A stretch of 59,719 nt of DNA from Bacteroidota bacterium (GTDB taxonomy: Bacteria; Bacteroidota; Bacteroidia; Bacteroidales; JAAUTT01): positions 1-59,719 of the forward strand of contig JAJYAG010000020.1 of the NCBI GenBank assembly GCA_021779665.1, read 5' to 3'. Under the pieces are notes generated by a model. It searched no databases, was not told the DNA's origin, and saw nothing but the letters and a program-made list of their open reading frames with translations. Position numbers and translations under genes: made by a program. Positions within the stretch are counted from its first letter, which is position 1. Each line of letters begins with the position of its first letter. Shown piece by piece: positions 16,482 to 27,200 of this stretch.

Positions 16482-17454
16482 ATGCCTTGCGGTTCATAAT
16501 TAAGTAAGCAAGGCTTTTAAGTTCATCTTTTGGTTTTTGAACCATTACTTCGTCAAGAGCACGCATAGCTGCATTAGTATAATAGGCAACCATTTCCGAA
16601 GCTATTTCCTTAATTCTTAATTCGTTGAACATATTCAACACACCCGAAATTTTATCGCTTCGTGTTATAGAAGTATCATTGTAAAATTTCTTAAGTGTTT
16701 GCCTTTGTTCCTTTGGTGCTATTTCAAGAGCTTTCAGGTATAAAAAGGTCTTTTTGCAGGCAGCAATGTCGCCACCAATACTTTTCCCAAATTCGGCTTC
16801 GGTTCCGAAAGTATCCAGCAGGTCGTCCTGTACCTGGAAAGCCAGGCCTAAATTAAGCCCGAATAAATAAAGTTTCTCCTTCGCTTTTTCATCAGCTCCA
16901 CCGCAAATGGCGCCGATTTTTAAGCTGGTAGCCAGTAAAACAGCTGTTTTGAGCCTGATCATTTCCAAATATTCCGGAAGAGTAACATCGGTCCGGGTTT
17001 CAAAATTCATATCCAGTTGCTGGCCTTCACAAATTTCAATGGCTACTTTGGAGAAAATATCAATAAGCTCAGGAATAAATTCAGTTTTTGTGCGGCAAAG
17101 GTGCTGATAAGCAATAATGTTCATAGCATCGCCCGAAAGAATTGCAATATTCTCGTTCCATTTATGGTGAACTGTAGGATTATTGCGCCGCATGGGAGCT
17201 TTGTCCATAATATCGTCGTGCAGGAGCGTAAAATTGTGGAATATTTCTACGGCTAATGCCGGATGCACGGCTGCATCGGAATTGTCGGTGAATAACTCAC
17301 AGGCTAGCAGGGTAAGAACGGGCCGGATTCGCTTACCACCAAGTCCAAGGATATATGCAATAGGCTGATAGAGTTCGTCGGGCTTATTATCGTGGAAAGT
17401 TAATTTCGAAATCTCCTGATCAATTTTACTTTTACATTCGGAAAAGCTGAGCAT
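16480..17454 (-). CDS. Polyprenyl (isoprenyl diphosphate) synthase
   Basis: This is a trans-prenyltransferase that extends allylic diphosphates with isopentenyl diphosphate. GGKRIRP, the first aspartate-rich motif DDIMD (residues 88-92 counted from the upstream ATG at 17478) and the second, DDLLD (218-222), are intact. The residue five positions before the first motif is Phe (FTLLHDD). Large residues there usually limit chain length, so the product may be FPP or GGPP rather than octaprenyl diphosphate. I prefer the ATG at 17454 (MLSFSECKSK, 324 aa) because the family starts there. It is a single gene between convergent and divergent neighbours. Confidence 0.88.
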   Translation of the reverse strand: MLSFSECKSKIDQEISKLTFHDNKPDELYQPIAYILGLGGKRIRPVLTLLACELFTDNSDAAVHPALAVEIFHNFTLLHDDIMDKAPMRRNNPTVHHKWNENIAILSGDAMNIIAYQHLCRTKTEFIPELIDIFSKVAIEICEGQQLDMNFETRTDVTLPEYLEMIRLKTAVLLATSLKIGAICGGADEKAKEKLYLFGLNLGLAFQVQDDLLDTFGTEAEFGKSIGGDIAACKKTFLYLKALEIAPKEQRQTLKKFYNDTSITRSDKISGVLNMFNELRIKEIASEMVAYYTNAAMRALDEVMVQKPKDELKSLAYLIMNRKA

Positions 17455-17652
17455 ATTTTTATAAAATTTAACGTGCAAAGTATTAAAAAAAGAGCTAATA
17501 AGGTGATTAAAAAAATAGTTTTGCCTGTAATTATTTGAAAGATAATTTATTAATCGTTGAAAATAATTAATATAAACTTAAAGCAAATTTGTAAGATGCT
17601 ACCTTCCAGAGTTATTATTTTGCATAATTTTCAACAGGTTTGAAGTAAGTAC

Positions 17653-19347
17653 ATGTTTTCAATCATTGTCAGCATATTAAGTGTTATTGGCTCGTTAGGA
17701 GTGTTTTTGTTTGGCATGAAGCTCATGAGCGATGCTTTGCAGAAAATGGCAGGCTCGCGTGTAAGAGCTATTCTTGCCGCCATTACATCCAATAGACTTA
17801 AAAGTGTTACTACCGGTTTGGTTGTCACCGCGGTAATTCAAAGTTCATCGGCCACTTCGGTTATGATTGTAAGCTTTGTAAATGCGGGTTTGCTATCGCT
17901 TACCGAAGCTGTAGGTATGATTATGGGAGCCAACATTGGTACCACCCTTAAAGCATGGCTTTTTGTTGCTGTGGGTGTAAATGTTAAGGTTTCGCAGTTT
18001 GTACTTCCTATTGTGGCATTATGTTTTCCATTGCTTTTTTCAAGGCGAAGTTTATTAAAGTACGCGGGCGAATTTGCAATGGGCTTTGCATTAATATTTT
18101 TTGGTCTGGACTTGTTGTACAATATTTTACCCGATCTCACATCTAACCAAACAGTAGTGAATGTTCTGGAGAGAATTAACAACCTGGGAGTATTATCTAT
18201 AATCCTGTTTGTTTTCATTGGAATGTTTATTGCTGCCTTATTTCAGTCGTCGAGCGCTGCATTTGTTTTTACGCTTTCTTTCAGTGCTGTTGGTATAATC
18301 GACTTTCCGCTTGCTGCAGCCCTGGTTATTGGTGAAAATATCGGGACAACCATTACGGCAAATATTGCAGCTTTTATTGCTAACGAAGATGGGCGAAAAG
18401 CCGCACGTGCTCATTTCTTGTTTAATTTAGCAGGTGCATTTTGGGTTTTGGCAATATTTCCCTTTTTTCTAAAGGGTGTAGATGTTATCGTAAACAGCAT
18501 ATTTAATGGTTCAGCATTTACCGACCACCATCTTATTCCATGGGCATTGGCCATTATTCACACATTATTCAACATCACAAATACTTTAATTCTGGTATGG
18601 TTTATACCTGTATTGATTCATCTGAGTGGTTTGCTTGTAAAACATGGTAAGAAGGATGACAAATTCAGGATGACCTTCTTTTCAAAAACTATTTTTTCCA
18701 CTTCTGAAATATCAATTTTACAGGGCCGTAAAGAAATTAACCTTTATTCCAAGCGCATAAAATCCATGTTTAAACTTGTGAAAAATATGTTTAAACAGGT
18801 TAACGATCAGGAATTTAGTAATGAATTCAATCAGGTGAAAAGCCTCGAAGCTGAATGTGATCAAATTGAAGTAGAGCTTTCATCTTTTCTTACAAAAATT
18901 GGACAGGGAGAGCTGAGTTCCGAAAGTAACCAGCGCTTAAAAGTAATGATGAAGATTGTTACCAGTCTCGAAAGTATAGCCGACAACTGTTATAATATTG
19001 CAAAAGCCCTGAAGAAAAAGCGGCAGGCAAAAATCTGGTTTACGCAGGATATTCGCGATAACATAAACCAGATGCTGGAACTTTTAGATGAAGCTTTTGA
19101 AGTAATGCACAATAATTTAAGCAAGGATTACTCGGAAGTGACAATAGATAAGGCTGAAGCCAATGAAGAAAGAATTGATGATCTGAGAAATATCCTTAAA
19201 GAGGAATATTCGAGCAACCAGGAAAAGGGATATAAGTACGAAGCCGGAATTATTTATAATGACATTTATACCCGCTGCGAAAGGCTTGGCGATCATATCT
19301 ATAACATAACTAAAATAATAGTGCAATCCAATTCGGCTTCGCAATAA
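17653..19347 (+). CDS. Na/phosphate cotransporter family protein with PhoU-like C-terminal domain
   Basis: The 564-aa protein has two inverted Na/Pi-cotransporter repeats marked by QSSSAT (63-68) and a second QSSSAA near residue 197, each followed by a GANIGTT or GENIGTT motif. It has about eight or nine membrane helices up to residue ~320 and then a cytoplasmic helical PhoU-like domain (about 360-560). This matches the NptA/YjbB-type PNaS family, which exports or imports phosphate with sodium. The last base directly abuts the stop codon of the convergent universal stress gene. Direction of transport and regulation are not shown by the sequence. Confidence 0.92.
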   Translation: MFSIIVSILSVIGSLGVFLFGMKLMSDALQKMAGSRVRAILAAITSNRLKSVTTGLVVTAVIQSSSATSVMIVSFVNAGLLSLTEAVGMIMGANIGTTLKAWLFVAVGVNVKVSQFVLPIVALCFPLLFSRRSLLKYAGEFAMGFALIFFGLDLLYNILPDLTSNQTVVNVLERINNLGVLSIILFVFIGMFIAALFQSSSAAFVFTLSFSAVGIIDFPLAAALVIGENIGTTITANIAAFIANEDGRKAARAHFLFNLAGAFWVLAIFPFFLKGVDVIVNSIFNGSAFTDHHLIPWALAIIHTLFNITNTLILVWFIPVLIHLSGLLVKHGKKDDKFRMTFFSKTIFSTSEISILQGRKEINLYSKRIKSMFKLVKNMFKQVNDQEFSNEFNQVKSLEAECDQIEVELSSFLTKIGQGELSSESNQRLKVMMKIVTSLESIADNCYNIAKALKKKRQAKIWFTQDIRDNINQMLELLDEAFEVMHNNLSKDYSEVTIDKAEANEERIDDLRNILKEEYSSNQEKGYKYEAGIIYNDIYTRCERLGDHIYNITKIIVQSNSASQ

Positions 19348-20196
19348 TTACTGGCCGTACATAAACTGGCCAACAGCAGCAAAGTTGGCTTTAGGATTGA
19401 TGCACATTACAGGTATCTTTTCCTTATTGGCAATCATAAATTGTTCTTTAGCCCCAAACATATAATCGAGAATACTTATATATTTTGTGGTAACTGTAAG
19501 AATGATGTCGGCATCAATTTTCTTTGCAAAAGCAATTGTTTCCTTAGTGAAATTGCTCGATTTTTCGGGAGAGAAAATCTCATAGGTAAGATTATTCTGG
19601 ATCAAAAATCTGATTGCAAAGTTGAGATTTGTATTGATTTTTTTCTGTAACGACTTGTCCTTTACCGGATACTTATAGAGGAATACTTTCGAATTAAAAT
19701 ATTTCCCGAAATAAATTGCCCAGTTAAGGGTTTCTTTGTTTTCCGATTTAAAATCAACCGGAAATACAACTTTTGAGTATTTCTCGTAACTGACAGGTTT
19801 GTCTTGTACAACAATAAAAGGAACACTCGAACCCACAATAACACGTAAGGCCCAGCTTCCGAACATCCGCTGGCTGCGGGTCATGCCATGAGTTCCCATT
19901 ACAACAAGGCTGGCTTTGTTGTCAGATGCATACTGGGCAATGTCTTTGAAAATCGAACCTTCTTTAAGGATCACACCGGGTTTAATGCCAAATTTTTTAA
20001 AAGACTCTTCAGCCGAAGTTTCCATTTTTTTTCTTTTGCTATCAATTTCCGATGAGGAGGTCCCTGGTTTTAAAATGTGAAGGAGAATAATTTCCTGATC
20101 AATAGTTCTTGAAATACGAATGGCATGTTCAAGCGCATTTTCTGAAACAACGGTGAAATCCCATGTAACAAGGATGAATTTTTTTATCTCTTCCAT
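19348..20196 (-). CDS. Tandem-domain universal stress protein
   Basis: At 282 aa, two UspA-type domains lie in tandem (about 5-145 and 150-275). The first has the ATP-binding signature GTHGMTRSQRMFGSWALRVI, close to the G-x2-G-x9-G(S/T) pattern. The second is degenerate and lacks the glycines. Such cytoplasmic proteins bind ATP or AMP and are induced by starvation and stress. No promoter match was found in the 160 bp between it and asnS. It faces the Na/Pi cotransporter gene end to end without spacing. Confidence 0.9.
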   Translation of the reverse strand: MEEIKKFILVTWDFTVVSENALEHAIRISRTIDQEIILLHILKPGTSSSEIDSKRKKMETSAEESFKKFGIKPGVILKEGSIFKDIAQYASDNKASLVVMGTHGMTRSQRMFGSWALRVIVGSSVPFIVVQDKPVSYEKYSKVVFPVDFKSENKETLNWAIYFGKYFNSKVFLYKYPVKDKSLQKKINTNLNFAIRFLIQNNLTYEIFSPEKSSNFTKETIAFAKKIDADIILTVTTKYISILDYMFGAKEQFMIANKEKIPVMCINPKANFAAVGQFMYGQ

Positions 20197-20365
20197 ATTT
20201 TTAAAGGGTTGGTGTGGCTAAATTATAAATTTCTTTTAAATATTTTATAACGATGGTTAAATCTTATTGTTATGCCAAACATTTAGTTTGTTTTGGCTTC
20301 GCAAAAATTGTTTATTCCAAATGCATAAAAATATTTATTTTAGCGGTTTGTTAAAAATGATTTAT

Positions 20366-21760
20366 ATGAAGAACGAGCATTTCAAAATAAAGGAAGTTCT
20401 TACTTTGCAGCCTGTAGACACAGAGATATTGGTTAAAGGGTGGGTTCGCACTAAAAGAGGAAATAAAAACGTAGCCTTTGTTGCATTAAACGATGGATCA
20501 ACAATAAATAATCTTCAGATTGTTGTTGAGGTTTCTAATTTTTCGGAAGATTTATTAAAAAAAATAACCACTGGAGCCTGTATTGCAGCTCAGGGGAAAA
20601 TTGTGAAATCGATGGGGCAGGGGCAAAGTGTTGAAATGCAGGCCTTGGAGATTGAAGTTTATGGTGAATGTGATCCGGAAGTTTATCCTTTGCAGAAAAA
20701 GGGCCATACCCTAGAATTTCTGCGGGAAATAGCCCATTTGCGTCCACGTACAAATACTTTCGGGGCTATTCTGAGACTTCGTCATGCGATGTCATTTGCT
20801 ATTCACAAATACTTTAACGATAACGGGTTCTTTTATCTGCACACCCCGATTATTACCGGATCGGATGCAGAAGGTGCCGGGGCCATGTTTCAGGTTACAA
20901 CACTCGATTTAAAGAATATCCCTTTAAATCCTGATAAATCGGTTAACTATGAGGACGATTTCTTTGGAAAATCGACCAACTTAACTGTATCAGGCCAGTT
21001 GGAAGGTGAATTGGGAGCGATGGCATTGGGCGCCATTTATACTTTTGGACCTACATTCCGTGCTGAAAATTCAAATACACCACGCCACCTTGCCGAATTC
21101 TGGATGATTGAACCGGAAGTTGCTTTTTATGAGATCAAGGATAATATGGATCTTGCAGAAGATTTTCTGAAGTATCTTATTACTTATGCACTCGAAAATT
21201 GCGAAGACGATCTCAAATTCCTTAACGAAATGTACGATAAGGAATTGATTGACAGGTTGAAATTTGTTATCGAAAACGATTTCCAACGTTTAACATATAC
21301 CGAAGGTATTAAGATTCTTGAAAAGGCCGACCAGAAATTTGAGTTCCCTGTTTTCTGGGGAGCAGATCTTCAGTCGGAACACGAACGTTACCTGGTTGAA
21401 AAACATTTCAAGCGCCCCGTAATTCTTACCGATTATCCCAAAGATATTAAAGCATTCTACATGAAACAGAATGATGACGGTAAAACCGTTCGTGCCATGG
21501 ATGTGCTTTTTCCTAAAATTGGCGAAATTATTGGAGGTTCACAACGCGAGGAAAGTTACGAGAAACTCACCCAAAGAGTTGATGAACTCGGAATACCACA
21601 GAAAGATCTCTGGTGGTACCTCGAAACCCGTAAATTTGGTACCGCTCCCCACGCAGGATTTGGTTTAGGTTTCGAAAGATTATTATTATTTGTTTCCGGT
21701 ATGGCTAATATTCGCGATGTTATTCCATTTCCGAGAACACCTAAAAACGCTGAATTTTAA
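20366..21760 (+). CDS. asnS: Asparaginyl-tRNA synthetase
   Basis: This class IIb enzyme charges tRNA-Asn. From the ATG at 20366 ([12 protein letters not shown]) the protein is 464 aa, the normal AsnRS length; an open frame to 20267 would add an unlikely Phe/Cys-rich leader. An N-terminal OB-fold anticodon domain ([19 protein letters not shown]) comes first. Motif 2 follows ([21 protein letters not shown] region) and then motif 3 ([12 protein letters not shown]). The sequence [11 protein letters not shown] with EFP(V/I)[12 protein letters not shown] is typical of AsnRS rather than AspRS. A strong terminator follows at 21806. Confidence 0.96.
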   Translation: MKNEHFKIKEVLTLQPVDTEILVKGWVRTKRGNKNVAFVALNDGSTINNLQIVVEVSNFSEDLLKKITTGACIAAQGKIVKSMGQGQSVEMQALEIEVYGECDPEVYPLQKKGHTLEFLREIAHLRPRTNTFGAILRLRHAMSFAIHKYFNDNGFFYLHTPIITGSDAEGAGAMFQVTTLDLKNIPLNPDKSVNYEDDFFGKSTNLTVSGQLEGELGAMALGAIYTFGPTFRAENSNTPRHLAEFWMIEPEVAFYEIKDNMDLAEDFLKYLITYALENCEDDLKFLNEMYDKELIDRLKFVIENDFQRLTYTEGIKILEKADQKFEFPVFWGADLQSEHERYLVEKHFKRPVILTDYPKDIKAFYMKQNDDGKTVRAMDVLFPKIGEIIGGSQREESYEKLTQRVDELGIPQKDLWWYLETRKFGTAPHAGFGLGFERLLLFVSGMANIRDVIPFPRTPKNAEF

Positions 21761-21805
21761 ACTCAAAAAAAATTCTGATTATCAGATAAAAGCAATTTTT
21801 TCAAG

Positions 21806-21827
21806 AAGCCCGGATAACGGGCTTTTT
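21806..21827 (+). terminator. Rho-independent terminator after asnS
   Basis: The 7-bp GC-rich stem AAGCCCG / CGGGCTT with a GATAA loop is followed by a short T run, 45 bp after the asnS stop codon. Confidence 0.8.
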
Positions 21828-21914
21828 GAATTTTGGCCCGTATTTTGAAAAGCAACTTTCAGACCTAACAATTATTTCGAAGTTTGTATTGGAACTTTCC
21901 ATCCAAAAAATCGT

Positions 21915-21922
21915 TAAATTTG
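21915..21922 (+). promoter_or_regulatory. Candidate -7 box for rpoN
   Basis: TAAATTTG fits the Bacteroidota TAnnTTTG -7 element. The nearest upstream TTTG is 28 bp away, too far for the usual spacing, so only half of the promoter matches. The predicted leader is about 30 nt. Confidence 0.4.
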
Positions 21923-21946
21923 TAGGTAACGAAATAACTAAGCCCT

Positions 21947-21953
21947 AAAGGAG
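21947..21953 (+). promoter_or_regulatory. Shine-Dalgarno-like site of rpoN
   Basis: AAAGGAG lies seven bases before the rpoN ATG. Clear Shine-Dalgarno sites are rare in this window, as expected for Bacteroidota, so this one stands out and supports the start at 21961. Confidence 0.55.
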
Positions 21954-21960
21954 AAACAAT

Positions 21961-23400
21961 ATGCTTCGACAGAAACTCCAGCAAAAACTTCTTCAGAAGC
22001 TTTCGCCACAGCAGATTCAAATGATAAAGCTGCTGGAGATACCTTCTATGCAGCTTGAGCAACGCATCAAGAAAGAGATAGAAGAAAATCCGGCTTTGGA
22101 AGAAGGTGCTGATGAAAATTCCGATGAATCAATTGATGATGTGGCTGCCAAAGAAGAGCGCCAGGTCACACTTGAGGATTATGAGTACGATGATACGCCA
22201 TCATATAAGCTAAATTCAAATAATTATTCAAAACCGGAACTCAAGCCCGATATTCCTTTTTCGGTTGGGTTCTCGTTTCACGATTATCTCGAAAATCAAT
22301 TAGGGTTGCGGGATCTCGATGAAAGAAAAGAAGAACTAGCACTTTATCTAATTGGAAATATTGACGATGATGGTTATTTGCGGCGCAAACTCGAAGCAAT
22401 TGCCGATGATCTTGCTTTCTCGCAGAATATAAAAACCAATGAGTTTGAACTTTTAGAGATACTGAGAATTATTCAGGACTTTGATCCCCCGGGAGTTGGT
22501 GCACGCGATTTACAGGAGTGTCTTATTCTGCAAATTCAAACCCGCGATCAGAACCAACCCGAAGTGGCTTTGGCCCGTAAAATTTTGAAACATCATTTCG
22601 ATGAGTTCACCAAAAAACACTTCGACCGCATTATAGACCGGCTCAACATTACCGAGCAACAAATGAAGGAAGCTGTGGATGAGATTCTGAAACTTAATCC
22701 AAAACCCGGAGGAGGCTATTCTGATCCACACAGTAAGGTTGCCGAACATGTGATTCCCGATTTTATACTTGAAAATGAAGATGGGGAGCTCCAGCTCAGC
22801 CTCAATTCGCGTAATGTTCCTGAGTTAAGAGTGAGCAAAACATACAGCGAAATGCTCGATACCTACAGCCACAGCGGTAAAGGAAAATCAGCCGGACAAA
22901 TGAAAGATGCTGCAAGTTTTGTGAAGCAGAAAATGGATTCGGCCCGCTGGTTTATCGACGCAATAAAACAGCGTCAGAATACCTTGCTGGCAACCATGGA
23001 AGCTATAATCGATTATCAGAAATTATACTTTCAGGATGGCGACGAAATGTTTCTTAAACCTATGATCCTGAAAGATATTGCTGATAAAACAGGTTTGGAC
23101 ATCAGTACCATTTCCCGGGTTGCAAACAGCAAATACATTCAAACACATTTTGGGATATTTCCGCTGAAATATTTCTTCTCGGAAGGGATGCAAACCGATT
23201 CGGGCGAAGAAGTTTCGACCAGGGAAATTAAAAAGATACTGGAAGAATGTATTGAAGCTGAATCCAAACGCAAACCGCTTACCGATGATGAACTGGCGGA
23301 AATACTTCAGAAGAAAGGCTATCAGATTGCCAGAAGAACAGTAGCCAAATACAGGGAACAGCTTAATATTCCGGTAGCTCGATTAAGAAAGGAACTATAA
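21961..23400 (+). CDS. rpoN: RNA polymerase sigma-54 factor
   Basis: The 479-aa protein carries the sigma-54 layout: region I rich in Gln and Leu (LRQKLQQKLLQKLSPQQIQM, residues 2-21), which enhancer-binding proteins act on; an acidic region II (about 50-100); and region III with the core-binding domain and HTH. The RpoN box ARRTVAKYR at about 457-465, which contacts the -24 element, is exact. Sigma-54 needs AAA+ activators; none is in the window. The PAP2-like gene follows three bases after the stop, so the two are probably co-transcribed. Confidence 0.97.
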   Translation: MLRQKLQQKLLQKLSPQQIQMIKLLEIPSMQLEQRIKKEIEENPALEEGADENSDESIDDVAAKEERQVTLEDYEYDDTPSYKLNSNNYSKPELKPDIPFSVGFSFHDYLENQLGLRDLDERKEELALYLIGNIDDDGYLRRKLEAIADDLAFSQNIKTNEFELLEILRIIQDFDPPGVGARDLQECLILQIQTRDQNQPEVALARKILKHHFDEFTKKHFDRIIDRLNITEQQMKEAVDEILKLNPKPGGGYSDPHSKVAEHVIPDFILENEDGELQLSLNSRNVPELRVSKTYSEMLDTYSHSGKGKSAGQMKDAASFVKQKMDSARWFIDAIKQRQNTLLATMEAIIDYQKLYFQDGDEMFLKPMILKDIADKTGLDISTISRVANSKYIQTHFGIFPLKYFFSEGMQTDSGEEVSTREIKKILEECIEAESKRKPLTDDELAEILQKKGYQIARRTVAKYREQLNIPVARLRKEL

Positions 23401-23403
23401 CGC

Positions 23404-24027
23404 ATGTGGTCTAAATTCTTGTTTAAGGATATTCCCACAGTTGTGTCTTATGTTATGCATCCGCTGCTGATGCCTGCAATAGGAATATTCATTCTTTTCA
23501 ATTCAGGCACTTACATTTCTTTTCTACCTTTTGAGTTTAAACGTTCGGTATTTTTGCTTGTATTAATTTGTACACTGGGAATACCATTGTTCTTTATACC
23601 GTTATTCCTTTACAGACGAATAATCTTAAATATTCAGATGAATTCTTCTCAGGAAAGAATAATTCCACTCGCTTTTACAGCTATTTCTTTCTTTTTTTCT
23701 TATTATTTGCTCAGCAGCTCTTCTGTACCCAAGACTTTGCAGGTTTTTCTGCTAGGCTCAACAATTTGCGTTGCATTAACCCTTCTGATAACCATAACCT
23801 GGAAAATTAGTGCACACATGATTGGCCTTGGAGGAATTGTCGGATTGATAATTTCCCTGGCAGTTTTTATGCATTCTAATGTAATGGCTTATCTTATTCT
23901 TTTTATTTTTTTATCCGGGGTAACAGCCACCTCACGCCTTTTACTGGGTAGTCATACTCCAGCCCAGGTCTATTCTGGCTTTGGCGTTGGATTTCTGGGG
24001 ATGTTTAGCACCATTTTATTTTTCTAA
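23404..24027 (+). CDS. PAP2-superfamily-like integral membrane protein
   Basis: This 207-aa protein has about six membrane helices. Its C-terminal half keeps parts of the PAP2 phosphatase signature: WKISAHMIGLGG (compare KxSxHxxG) and RLLLGSHTPAQVYSGF (compare R..xGxHxxxDVxxG), so the second and third PAP2 motifs can be seen. The first motif, KxxxxxxRP, is represented at best by SSQERIIP. A lipid or isoprenoid phosphatase role is possible, with the catalytic His pair present, but the family is often annotated only as membrane protein. It sits 3 bp after rpoN and before the ileS promoter. Confidence 0.75.
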   Translation: MWSKFLFKDIPTVVSYVMHPLLMPAIGIFILFNSGTYISFLPFEFKRSVFLLVLICTLGIPLFFIPLFLYRRIILNIQMNSSQERIIPLAFTAISFFFSYYLLSSSSVPKTLQVFLLGSTICVALTLLITITWKISAHMIGLGGIVGLIISLAVFMHSNVMAYLILFIFLSGVTATSRLLLGSHTPAQVYSGFGVGFLGMFSTILFF

Positions 24028-24042
24028 AAAAACCCGTATAAT

Positions 24043-24074
24043 CTTTCCGTATTTAGCTGATAATTCTATCTTTG
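24043..24074 (+). promoter_or_regulatory. Candidate promoter of ileS
   Basis: TTTC (24043-24046, one mismatch to TTTG), a 20-bp spacer and TATCTTTG (24067-24074, exact -7 box) sit about 150 bp before the ileS ATG. The resulting leader of about 140 nt is long for this window and contains the 18-nt sequence also found upstream of gldA. Confidence 0.5.
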
Positions 24075-24222
24075 TAAACTTTTTTAAATTACCGGTTGGT
24101 AGTCGTAAGTTTTTTAGCAGGCTACGCAGTTTCCGAACATTTTTAATGATTGGAGGTTTACTTGGTCGATGCCCGATGACTAAAGATTACCTGACTGGTT
24201 TAGTCTAACAGAAGGATTTATT

Positions 24223-27200
24223 ATGAGTAACCGTTTTCCGGAGTATAAGAAATTTGATTTATCGCAAGTTAACAAGGAAATTCTTGCTTTATGGAATAAG
24301 AATGGCACATTCAAAAAGACTTTGGAACTTCGAAAAGGCCATCCTACATTTGTATTTTACGAGGGACCTCCTTCGGCTAATGGTATCCCGGGTATCCACC
24401 ATGTGATGGCTCGTACTATCAAAGATATCTTCTGCCGTTTTAAAACCATGAAAGGATTTTATGTTGAGCGCAAAGCGGGATGGGATACCCACGGTTTGCC
24501 TGTTGAGCTGGGCGTTGAAAAAGCATTGGGAATAACAAAGGAAGATATTGGTAAGAAAATTAGCATTGCCGAATATAACAACGCTTGCCGCAAGGATGTA
24601 ATGAAATATACCGACCTGTGGGAAGAACTTACCGAAAAAATGGGTTACTGGGTGGATATGGAACATCCCTATATTACCTACGATAACCGGTATATCGAAA
24701 CCTTGTGGTGGTTATTGAAAAAGTTATACGAAAAAGGACTTTTATATAAGGGATACACCATCCAACCATATTCTCCTGCAGCAGGAACCGGGCTTAGCAC
24801 ACACGAGCTGAATCAACCCGGCTGCTACCGCGATGTGAAAGACACCACCATGGTGGCCATGTTTAACATCGTTAAAAATGCCAAATCAGAGTTTTTGTTC
24901 GAAAATACAGATACCCCTGTGTCTTTTCTGGCATGGACCACCACTCCCTGGACTTTACCATCGAACACCGCGCTTGCTGTCGGGAAAGATATTACATACG
25001 TAAAAGTTCTGACTTTTAACCCTTATTCGGGAGTTCCTTGTACTGTAATATTAGCAAAGGATCTGCTTAACAATCATTTCAATCCGAAACATGCCGGGCT
25101 TGCTTTTGAAGATTACCAGGTGGGGCATAAGGAAATTCCTTTTAAAGTTATTGGCGAATATAAAGGAGCTCAGTTTAACGAAATACGTTACGAGCAGTTA
25201 ATACCCTTCCATCAACCGGCTACAGGCGATGCATTCCGTGTTGTTCTCGGCGATTTTGTTACTACCGAAGATGGTACCGGTATTGTTCATATTGCCCCCA
25301 GTTTTGGTGCCGACGACTTTAAAGTGGCCCGCGAAAACGGAATTGGCGCACTTACGCTCGTTGATAAGCAGGGGAAATTTGTAGAAGGTATGGGGCCTTT
25401 CAGTGGCCGTTATGTTAAAAACAGCTACGATGCCAGTCTTACCGACGACGATGCCACTGTTGATGTGGATATTGCAGTTATGCTGAAAAAAGAGAACAAA
25501 GCTTTTAAAATAGAAAAACACGTTCACACCTATCCACATTGCTGGAGAACCGATAAGCCGGTTCTTTACTATCCTTTGGATTCCTGGTTCATCAAAACCA
25601 CCGCTCTAAAGGAAAGAATGATGGAGCTGAACGATACCATTAACTGGAAACCGGCTTCCACCGGAACAGGCCGTTTTGGTAAATGGCTCGAAAACCTTCA
25701 GGACTGGAACCTGAGCCGTTCCCGCTACTGGGGAACACCACTTCCAATCTGGCGTACCGAAGACGGTTCGGAAGAAATATGCATAGGTTCCGTATCCGAA
25801 TTAAAAGCCGAAATCGAAAAAGCTGTTAAAGCCGGAATGATGATTTCCAATCCGCTCGAAAAATTCAGCGAAGGAGATAATTCCGAAACTAATTATAACC
25901 TCTTCGACCTTCACAGGCCGTTTGTTGATGAAATTTTCCTGGTGTCACCTTCCGGAAAGAAAATGACCCGCGAAACCGACCTGATTGACGTTTGGTTTGA
26001 CTCGGGAGCAATGCCTTACGCTCAATATCATTATCCGTTTCAATCCCACGAAAATTATCCGTATAAGCTCGATTCGGGTAAAATTACTCCTATTGAAAAG
26101 ACCGACCGGGGGGTATACCCTGCAGACTTTATCGCGGAGGGTGTTGACCAAACCCGTGGCTGGTTCTTTACATTGCACGCCATTGCTGTGATGTTATTCG
26201 ACTCCGTAGCGTTCAAAAATATAGTTTCCAATGGTTTGGTGTTGGATAAGAACGGAAATAAAATGTCGAAACGACTTGGCAATGCCGTCGATCCTTTCGA
26301 AACCATCGAAAAGTATGGCTCCGATCCTTTGCGCTGGTACATGATTACAAACGCGCAACCCTGGGACAACCTTAAATTCGATATGGGAGGTATTGACGAG
26401 GTGAACCGTAAATTCTTCGGAACCCTCTACAACACCTATTCGTTCTTTGCTCTCTATTCCAATGTAGATAAGTTTATTAACGATAAGCCTGAGGTTCCGG
26501 TTAAAGACAGGCCTGAGATCGACAGGTGGATCATTTCTCTTCTTAATTCTTTAATTAAGGAAGTTGAGGAATGTTACGAAACCTATGAGCCTACACGTGC
26601 AGGTCGCGCTATAGCCGACTTTGTTACCGAGAACCTGAGTAACTGGTATGTGCGGCTTAACCGCAAACGTTACTGGGGTGGCGAAATGGACAGCGACAAA
26701 CTTGCTGCCTATCAAACATTATACACCTGTTTAGCAACTGTGGCAAAACTTGCAGCGCCTATCGCCCCGTTCTATGCTGATAAACTTTATATGGACCTGA
26801 ATTCAACCTCAGGTAGGGAGAATTCTGAATCGGTTCATTTGTCCGATTTCCCAAAATACGATTCTTCCCTTGTGGATAAAGATCTGGAAGAGAGAATGGA
26901 CTTAGCTCAGAGGATATCCTCGCTCGTACTTGGATTACGCCGCAAGGTGAATATCAAAGTGCGTCAGCCGTTGCAAAAAATCATGATTCCTCTGCTGGAC
27001 ATGTCGTTGGGTGCAAAGATAGACGAGGTAAAAAAACTCATACTTACTGAGGTTAACGTGAAAGAACTGAAGTATGTGGATGAAACCGATGGCATTCTGG
27101 TTAAAAAGATAAAACCCAATTTCAAAACCCTTGGCCCGAAATATGGCAAACAAATGAAAGGGATTTCAGCTGCTTTTGCACAATTTGATCAGGCTAAAAT

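Noticed and set aside
24075-24222. A T-box or other riboswitch in the long ileS leader
   Set aside because: No T-box sequence, specifier loop or terminator/antiterminator pair is visible, and T-boxes are not typical of Bacteroidota. Only repeat-like sequences were found.
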